This document shows, piece after piece, positions 58,057 to 64,000 of a stretch of 64,000 bases of DNA (the stretch's first letter is position 1; each line of letters opens with the position of its first letter). The notes under the pieces were generated by a model. It saw only the letters and a program-made list of their open reading frames with translations, was not told the DNA's origin and searched no databases. The position numbers were made by a program, and so were the translations under genes. The stretch comes from Basipetospora chlamydospora. Lineage: Eukaryota > Ascomycota > Sordariomycetes > Microascales. Location of the stretch: assembly GCA_001599675.1 (NCBI GenBank), contig BCHP01000001.1:3445802-3509801 (forward strand). Direction: 5' to 3'.

Positions 58057-59895
58057 ATGGCGGTACAACACGATCTCAGCGAGTACAATGGCGGCAGCCT
58101 TGTTGCCGCCGCCTGTACTTTTCTCTTCTTGAGCTGGGTCTCGGTGCTTTTGCGGTGCTATGTCCGACTGTTCATGACGAATGGCTTCCAGATGGACGAC
58201 TGGTTCATGTTGATTGCCCAGGTATGTATTTTCTAGGCTTCTTTCTACCGGCTGGACCTCAGCCCAAAATCAACAGACGTTGATGCTGATGCTGTGTCAC
58301 CCTGATAGATCATATTTACACTCTCGTGCTCCTTCATCTTGCTTGGAGTCGGGCAAGGACTCGGCCGCCACAATGCCGGGCTATCACAGGCTGTCGAAAT
58401 CGAGTCTCTGAAAGTAAGTAACCCCCCGGCCCCCCACCAACCCTGTGAGGAGAGTACGTCGGCCATGGTGCTCGAAAGGTGTAGTAGTCTGTTGCGGCCT
58501 CTAACACCACTTGTTCCACAGTGGCAAGCCCTTGCTACGGCCACCTACATCATCGACATGATGTTCATCAAGCTCAGCATCGGCGTCTTTCTGCTCCGAC
58601 TGGCGGCCGGGCAGAATGTGTACAAGTACATCCTCTGGGGGAGCCTCGTCGTGGTCACCATCTGGAGCCTCGTCAGCTTCTTCTGGAACATGTTCCAGTG
58701 CAGCCCCGTCGAGGCCCAGTGGGACTACAGCATCCCTGACTTGAAGTGTGTTGGCCCGGAGGAGATTGTCTCCGCGGCGTACGCGCTCAGCGTCATGACC
58801 ATCCTCTCCGACTGGTTCTATGTAAGTAATGGGGTCGCGGGGAAAGGGTCTTCGTCTCCATACTACTTTGCCTTTTGTTACTGACGAGTCCAACACAGGC
58901 CCTGCTGCCAATCCCCATGCTGTGGAACGTCACCATGACTATACAGACCAAGATCACCGTCATGGTCATCCTGGGGCTCGGAATTTTGTAAGTTGTCATG
59001 ATGGAACAAATGTGCTTCTCCTTGCTGGGGTGTCTTGTCCAATACTTACTGTAATTCTTCCCCTTTAGTGCAAGCATCGCCACCCTCATCCGGCTAAAGT
59101 TCCTCGCCGATCTCGAGAATCTCGAGGACATCTTGTGTAAGTTGCTCACTGCCAACCCCAACTGAAAAGCCCGCTGTCCGCGTCACCTACCCTAACAGGC
59201 ATCTCCCTCAAACAGTTGCCGGAACGGACGCCATGGTCTGGACCCTCATCGAACCGGGAGTCGCTATCGTCGCCGCGAGTCTCGCCACAATCCGACCCCT
59301 CCTCCGCGCCCTCCGCTTCAGGGGCTTCGAGACAGCAGGCCGGTCCCGCAGCAAGAGCGGCGGTCTGAGCGGCGGCATGCGGTCCGGAGCGGAGCCCTCG
59401 GCCCCGAGCTCGGGGATCCTCCGGTCCGTCGACATAGAACAGCAGATCTCGAGCTCCAAGTCCGAGCCGGAGCTGGAGCTCGGCTCCGTGCACGTCAACG
59501 AGGTCTACGCGAGCCGGCATCACCCGCGATTCAACAACAACCACGACGCTAACAACTACAACAGCAACCGCAGCTACAGCACCAGCACCGGCAGCAATGG
59601 CACCGGGAAAACCTTGACAGTGTCAAACGAGCCGCGGAAGCTCCAGAAGCCGCATCAGCCGGAGAATCTCGGTGGGACGGGCGGCGGTGGGCGCAGGGCG
59701 GACCGCGGCAGGAGCGAGATGTACGTGATCCAGGGCGACAGACTACCGAGCCACTGGGTAGACAGGAGTACGAGGCCCGGGATGGCGTACAGTACCGAGG
59801 AGGGCGCTAGCAGCGACGTCTCGGAGGACTTCGCCGGACTCGACGCCATGAGCCAGGACAGCGGCCGCGTTGGCCTTGGCCGCGGGGGTCGGTGA
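58057..59895 (+). CDS. Pth11-like (fungal rhodopsin-fold) seven-helix membrane protein
   Basis: Six exons: 58057-58221, 58309-58413, 58522-58821, 58899-58987, 59069-59136, 59216-59895; five introns of 77-108 bases (donors GTATGT or GTAAGT); 468 residues. The helices run from LVAAACTFLFLSWVSVLLRCYVR (with the DDWFM motif after it) through IIFTLSCSFILLGVGQGLGRH, YIIDMMFIKLSIGVFLLRLA, LWGSLVVVTIWSLVSFFWNMFQC, the DWFYALLPIPMLWN segment typical of the family, VMVILGLGIFASIATLIRL, and VWTLIEPGVAIVAASLATIRPLL. The last 190 residues are a disordered Ser/Gly/Asn-rich cytosolic tail. No CFEM domain is present. Family members are candidate surface receptors; ligand unknown. The start at 58057 is the first in-frame ATG. 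Confidence 0.92.
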
Positions 59896-60422
59896 TGTTT
59901 CCACCTGGAACTTTTCTGGCGTTCTTTCTTTTTTTTATTCCCTTGGGCTTTTTCTTTTTGGGGGCATATATACAAACGGTTTGGGATCATTGGAAGACCG
60001 GGAACCGCTGAAACGGAAACAGAGTGAAAGACACGGGTCTTGGGGCGGCCGGCTTAATGACTTGACACGATAACGGGAAAGAAAAAAAAAATAAAGACCC
60101 CCCCCCCCCGGCTGCGTGGTGTACGATTTGAGCAGGGGAATTGCTGACGGACGCCGGGCAGGGGATCTCTACGGTTCCAGGGGGGCAGACTGGACTTTAG
60201 ATCATGGTTTGCTTCTTAAGGAGACTCGGGCCCTGCTTGTTCCTTTTTTTTTTCTCGGAGCCGAGGAGGGCCTTGTTGGCGGATGAGATTGGATATAGAC
60301 ATTTCTAACACGATACCCGAGAAGAAAGAAAGATTTAAAGTCCGACAAGGGACTATTCGGCTACTCATGGTTGCACAACGAAAGGGGGTATGCAGCGAGC
60401 GGCTTGCTCCATCCGAGCCGCC
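59896..60422. other. Convergent intergenic region, Pth11-like / FAD monooxygenase
   Basis: These 527 bases hold both 3' untranslated regions, with a run of 12 C at 60098-60109 and A- or T-rich tracts. No gene is seen. Confidence 0.5.
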
Positions 60423-61838
60423 CTAGAAGGGATTATTCCCATACAGTCTCTCGGCCTCGGCATAGGCATCATACCCGTACAGGAATTTCTGAATGCGGGG
60501 ACAAGTCCACCTCGAGGGGAACCCCTCCTCCGGTTCCCCTCCCAGGGCCTTCAGCATAATGCCGTCCCTCCTCTCCTGGGCCTCCCCGTCGGGCATGTGG
60601 AAGGCCTGGCGCTGCCTGAACGACTCCTCCTGGATCTTCCGACCCCTGTCCTTCCTTAGGGCCTGGTACATCTGGGCAACCCTGGGCAACTGCGCCTCCT
60701 TGTCGCCGGCCCTGACCTTGCCCAGGAGATGACCCAGCACAGCGCCGTCCTCGAGCGCCGAGTTGGCACCCTGCGCGAGGTACGGGATCATGGGGTGGCA
60801 GCTGTCGCCGACCATGAAGAACCTGCCGGCCTTGTCGGCCCACTCCTCCAGCGGTGCCACCCACATGAGGCGCCACTTCTTCACGGTGTCCACCTCGCCG
60901 AGCACCCGCAGGAGGAAGGGGTCCCAGCCGGAGAAGAGCTCGCGCATCTGGTCGACGTTTCCCGGGACGCGGGCCACGCCCTCGGGGAGGTCGTCCGGGC
61001 GCAGGAGGCCGACGTGGAATAGCTCGCCGCCGCGGGCCGAGTACGAGACGGCGTGGGCGTCGGGGCCGATCCAAATGGTCACGGCGCCGGAGCGGGCGAA
61101 GGCGGCGATCTCCTCCCTGTGCGGGCCCTTGAGGTCTCTCGTTTCGAGGGAGATGCGGTAGGCCAGATCGCCCGTCGGCAACGGTGGGGAGGGCACGCCG
61201 AGAAACTGGCTGCGGGTGTGGCTCCAGAGGCCCTCTGCGCAAATGACCACGTCACCAGCGGCGCGGACGCCGCTCTCCAACACCACGGTTGACTCCTCGA
61301 AGATGACATTGACTACGCGCGAGTCCAGGTGGATGACAACGCCAAGCTCCCTGCACCGGCGGGCGAGGGCGGAGTGCAGGTCCCTGCGGTGGGCGCCCCA
61401 GAAAGGCGAGCCGTAGCGCTCGGCCATCTTCTCCCGCAGCCGGGGCTCGTGGGCGAGGACCCTGGTGCCATCGTAGCGGTGGACGGTGAGGGTCTTGGGG
61501 ACGGTGACGAGCGGCTCGAGCTCATCGAGGATGGACCACTTCTCGAGGAGCTTCGTGGCATTGGGCGTTACCTGGAGGCTGGCCTGTTCGTTGTGTGTAA
61601 GTAGGAGATCGTTTGCTGTCCGTTGGGGTACCACGCTGCTTGATAAGAGGTGAAACCAAGGCTCGTTCGTTCTCAAGACACTTACACCAATTTCCTGGAG
61701 CTCCTTTGCAACCTCGTACACGGCGACGGTATGCGAAGGGTTGGCAAGCTTGGTCGCCAGAGCCACGGCGAGCCCGGCCAGTCCGGCGCCGGTGACGAGG
61801 ACGCGGATCCCGCCGCTCGTGGCCGAGTCGTCTTCCAT
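60423..61838 (-). CDS. FAD-dependent monooxygenase (salicylate hydroxylase-like)
   Basis: Exon 1 61686-61838, intron 61584-61685 (GTAAGT...CAG), exon 2 60423-61583; 437 residues. The N-terminal dinucleotide-binding motif is VTGAGLAGLAVALATKL, and splicing joins ELQEIG to ASLQVTPNATKLLEKW, a stretch typical of the family. The second FAD motif is FFMVGDSCHPMIPYLAQGANSALEDG. Family members hydroxylate aromatic acids using NAD(P)H and oxygen and are common both in aromatic catabolism and in secondary metabolism. Neighbours (a Pth11-like protein and an RNA polymerase III subunit) do not indicate a biosynthetic cluster, so the substrate is open. Confidence 0.9.
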   Translation of the reverse strand: MEDDSATSGGIRVLVTGAGLAGLAVALATKLANPSHTVAVYEVAKELQEIGVSVLRTNEPWFHLLSSSVVPQRTANDLLLTHNEQASLQVTPNATKLLEKWSILDELEPLVTVPKTLTVHRYDGTRVLAHEPRLREKMAERYGSPFWGAHRRDLHSALARRCRELGVVIHLDSRVVNVIFEESTVVLESGVRAAGDVVICAEGLWSHTRSQFLGVPSPPLPTGDLAYRISLETRDLKGPHREEIAAFARSGAVTIWIGPDAHAVSYSARGGELFHVGLLRPDDLPEGVARVPGNVDQMRELFSGWDPFLLRVLGEVDTVKKWRLMWVAPLEEWADKAGRFFMVGDSCHPMIPYLAQGANSALEDGAVLGHLLGKVRAGDKEAQLPRVAQMYQALRKDRGRKIQEESFRQRQAFHMPDGEAQERRDGIMLKALGGEPEEGFPSRWTCPRIQKFLYGYDAYAEAERLYGNNPF

Positions 61839-62563
61839 TTCCCGCGATTCCCGCCCGACTGCAGATGGCCGGGATTGATGGCTAGTAATTGTATCGCAAG
61901 CTGTTGAGAAAAGCCTCGGGAGTCATCCAGGCTGTTGGTCTATCCTGTCTCCTGTCGCAACAACTTACAAGTTTGATAAAGAAAAAACCGCCGTACATTG
62001 ATGTTGTCTTGTGTGTTTCGGATAAGTAGCCTGAGGTGAACACATCACATACCACCACCGGCAGACCGAGTACAACAAGTAGTAGTACCGATATTGTGCC
62101 AGTAGGTTAATAACCGTGACGGGAACGGTAACCGTAACGAGCACACTGGCAACTCTTCCCCTCAATTTCACCAATACGCGCCTCTCGCTGTTTCGGTGGG
62201 GAAGGCCGGCCGTTCGTCGTTCCCGTCCTTGTGCCCTTGTGCTCTCACCAGTGTACAGAGTTACTGAGTACCTATATCACGATACAGTAACCGGGTTCCA
62301 ATCTTCTGTTCTTCCCGGCCACTACTTAGAGAGGATCGCCAATGCACATCCAGACGGCATTCTAGGCGTCGACTGGGTATCATTCTGCCTCTATTGACCA
62401 GTCGTGAATATTATGTCTGTTTTGTCTGCTTGCAAACCGGACCTCGCCGGATACCAAACGTGTTAGTTAGGTACTTGTACTCTACTCGTACATGCCATAT
62501 TCCCGCGGGCATAATGTCAGAAAGAGACGGGAATTCGCCCTCTCGACTCCTACTCAATCCTCT
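61839..62563. other. Spacer between FAD monooxygenase and rpc53
   Basis: The 725 bases hold the monooxygenase promoter and the rpc53 3' flank. Several CGTAAC/GGTAAC-type short repeats occur near 62113-62142. No gene is seen. Confidence 0.5.
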
Positions 62564-64000
62564 TCACTCCTCCTCAATGGGGCCCCGTAAGTCCTCCTCG
62601 CTCACGACCCACTCCTCTTGCTCCTCGTACACCGGCCCAAAGTTGAACTTGCCCATGAGCGTGCCCATGGCCACCGCCCTCCCGGCGTACTGCTCCTGCT
62701 TCGCCTCCTTCACGTCGTCCTCCTCCACGAGGACGTACGACGTGACCCCGGAGGACTTGATGCCGCGCCGCATGTTGTACCGCACACCCCCGTAGTCGAG
62801 CTCCGCCTTGCCCGATTTCCGGATGATGAGCTTGCCCACGAATCCGCCGTGCTTGAACGGGTCGCCGTCACCGTCACCGTCACCGTCCTCGTCCTCGTCC
62901 TCGTTCGCGTTCGCGCCCGCCGTGAGGTCGTGGGGCAGCTGGTCTAGCATCACCGCGTCCGAGGGCTCGTCCTTCACCTGAGACTCGGCGCGAGGCATGG
63001 GGCGGAGGGGTGGCATTACGGGTCCGAACTTGCAGAGGAATGGCTGCGGCTCGCTCATGTCCGCGGGGGGCTCCTCACCCTCGGCCTCGGCCTCGGTGGG
63101 GTCCTTGAGCGACGCCGCCGCTAGCGTGCTGAGGATGTATTGCAGCGAGTCCCTATTCCACTCCTCCTCTGGGTCCAGTGATACGGCAGGCTTCGCGGCC
63201 TTTGTCTCGGGCTTTCCGACGGCCTCCCTGTCGGCCTCCTCTTCGGTCTTCTGCTTAGGCAGGGGAACGTTCCGCTGCAAGTCAAAGTCGATCGTGGGGG
63301 CCTCAAGTCCAACAGTCTGCAGCTCGCCATCCTCCGTCTTCACCTGCACAGCACCGCTCGGCGCTGCGTGCCACACCTTGTCGTCCCTGGGCCTCGCCTC
63401 GACAGGCGACTCGTCGCCGGAGCTGCCGCCGACCCACAGGCTCTCCTCCTGGGTACCGCCGCCCCTGTTCTGCTCCTCGAGCTCGGCGTTGGTGACCACC
63501 ACCACCTCGCGCTCCTTCTCCTCCCGCCTGGTGATACCGAGCGGCCGTGGGCCTGGTTGCGAGCTGACGGCCATGAGCGTGGCCTCCTCCTCCTCCAGAT
63601 CGTCGTCTGCCTGTGCCCCGGACGCTGTCACTCCGAGCCTATCGGTGTTGATCCTCATCTCCCAGGGCCTGTCCTCCGTCTCGAACTTGTGGTGCCGGCC
63701 TCGCGGGCCAGCGCCGCCCCTAAATGCTCCCGGAGCCCCGCGGCCACCACCGAAACCGAAACCTCCCCTAGAAGGGGCGGCCACTAGAAACCAACAACGG
63801 CCAGGTCAGTAAAGGAGAGGTAATGATAAAAGGAACATGGGCTTGGTGTATAGCTCGTGGAAGTTTGGAATGGCACGTACCTCCGTGCTGGCCTGCAAAG
63901 AGACCAGATGCCTCCACTCTGCTCACGCGCGGCCCGAACTGGTTACCGCGTCCCCTCCGCCCGCGGAATCTCCCCCTCCCTCGCCGCCTGCGCTCCTCGG
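62564..64000 (-). CDS. rpc53: RNA polymerase III subunit RPC4/Rpc53, 5' end beyond the window
   Basis: Exon 62564-63783, intron 63784-63880 (GTACGT...TAG), and an upstream exon from 63881 running off the right edge; 446 residues are visible. The upstream exon is Arg/Gly-rich (RGRFRGRRGRG) and joins QHG to VAAPSRGGFGFGGGRG, so the start is outside. The middle is acidic and disordered, including an Asp-Gly repeat. The C-terminal RPC4 domain shows GKLIIRKSGKAELDYGG, SYVLVEEDDVKEA and MGTLMGKFNFGPVYEEQEEW near the end, as in Rpc53. Known role: Rpc53 pairs with Rpc37 for initiation and termination by RNA polymerase III. Confidence 0.92.

Noticed and set aside
62997..63812. 271-codon plus-strand frame opposite rpc53
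   Set aside because: Antisense to a confidently identified RPC4 exon, and it has no recognisable domain.
60423..64000. Secondary-metabolite cluster suggested by the FAD monooxygenase
   Set aside because: No backbone synthase, regulator or exporter next to it; the neighbours are a Pth11-like protein and an RNA polymerase III subunit.

Overview
The window is nuclear DNA of a filamentous ascomycete (Pezizomycotina, most likely Sordariomycetes). The evidence is the gene content (SamB/Mub1 MYND protein, Zrg17, aspartate/glutamate carrier, Pth11-like rhodopsin-fold membrane protein), short spliceosomal introns (67-155 nt, GT..AG, donors such as GTAAGT, GTGAGT or GTATGT), GC-rich third codon positions, and long gene-poor intergenic stretches. 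Eighteen protein-coding genes are supported, most with exon structures rebuilt by eye from splice sites and reading-frame continuity. No tRNA, rRNA, CRISPR array or intact transposon was recognised.

Layout: calcineurin catalytic subunit (3' part, +) at the left edge; TFIIIC largest subunit (-); a Lys-rich unknown protein (-); Mgm1 dynamin-like GTPase (+); Zrg17 zinc transporter (-); a PIG-Y/Eri1-like GPI-GlcNAc-transferase subunit with a very long N-terminal extension (-); SamB/Mub1 MYND protein (+); Ebp2 ribosome-biogenesis protein (-); a 65-residue precursor made of four tandem CAAX-ending repeats, read as a hybrid-type pheromone (-); a roughly 1 kb orphan segment that looks unlike the rest of the window; Aim6-like phosphodiesterase (-); Dug3 (+); cystinosin-like PQ-loop transporter (-); mitochondrial aspartate/glutamate carrier (-); B-type cyclin (-); a 6.4 kb gene-poor stretch; a Zn2Cys6 protein with a C-terminal zinc cluster (+); a monocarboxylate-type MFS transporter (+) convergent with kynurenine formamidase Bna7 (-); a Pth11-like membrane protein (+); an FAD monooxygenase (-); and RNA polymerase III subunit RPC4/Rpc53 (-), whose 5' end runs off the right edge.

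Most genes are single-copy housekeeping genes and do not form a pathway cluster. Two belong to the RNA polymerase III system (Tfc3, Rpc53), three act in mitochondria or are linked to them (Mgm1, aspartate/glutamate carrier, Aim6), and two adjacent convergent genes may be linked through kynurenine or carboxylate metabolism (inference only).

The most distinctive item is the tandem-CAAX peptide gene at 24472-24669. It ends in a true C-terminal Cys-Thr-Ile-Met box and repeats that box three more times internally, which is the architecture of the hybrid (h-type) pheromones described from Trichoderma. Its upstream flank abuts the orphan segment at about 24.9-25.97 kb. Other points of interest are a His/Gln/Tyr-rich frame continuing past the cyclin B stop, reachable by a 72-nt in-frame intron, and a palindrome-like TACTCCGTA motif scattered through the gene deserts.
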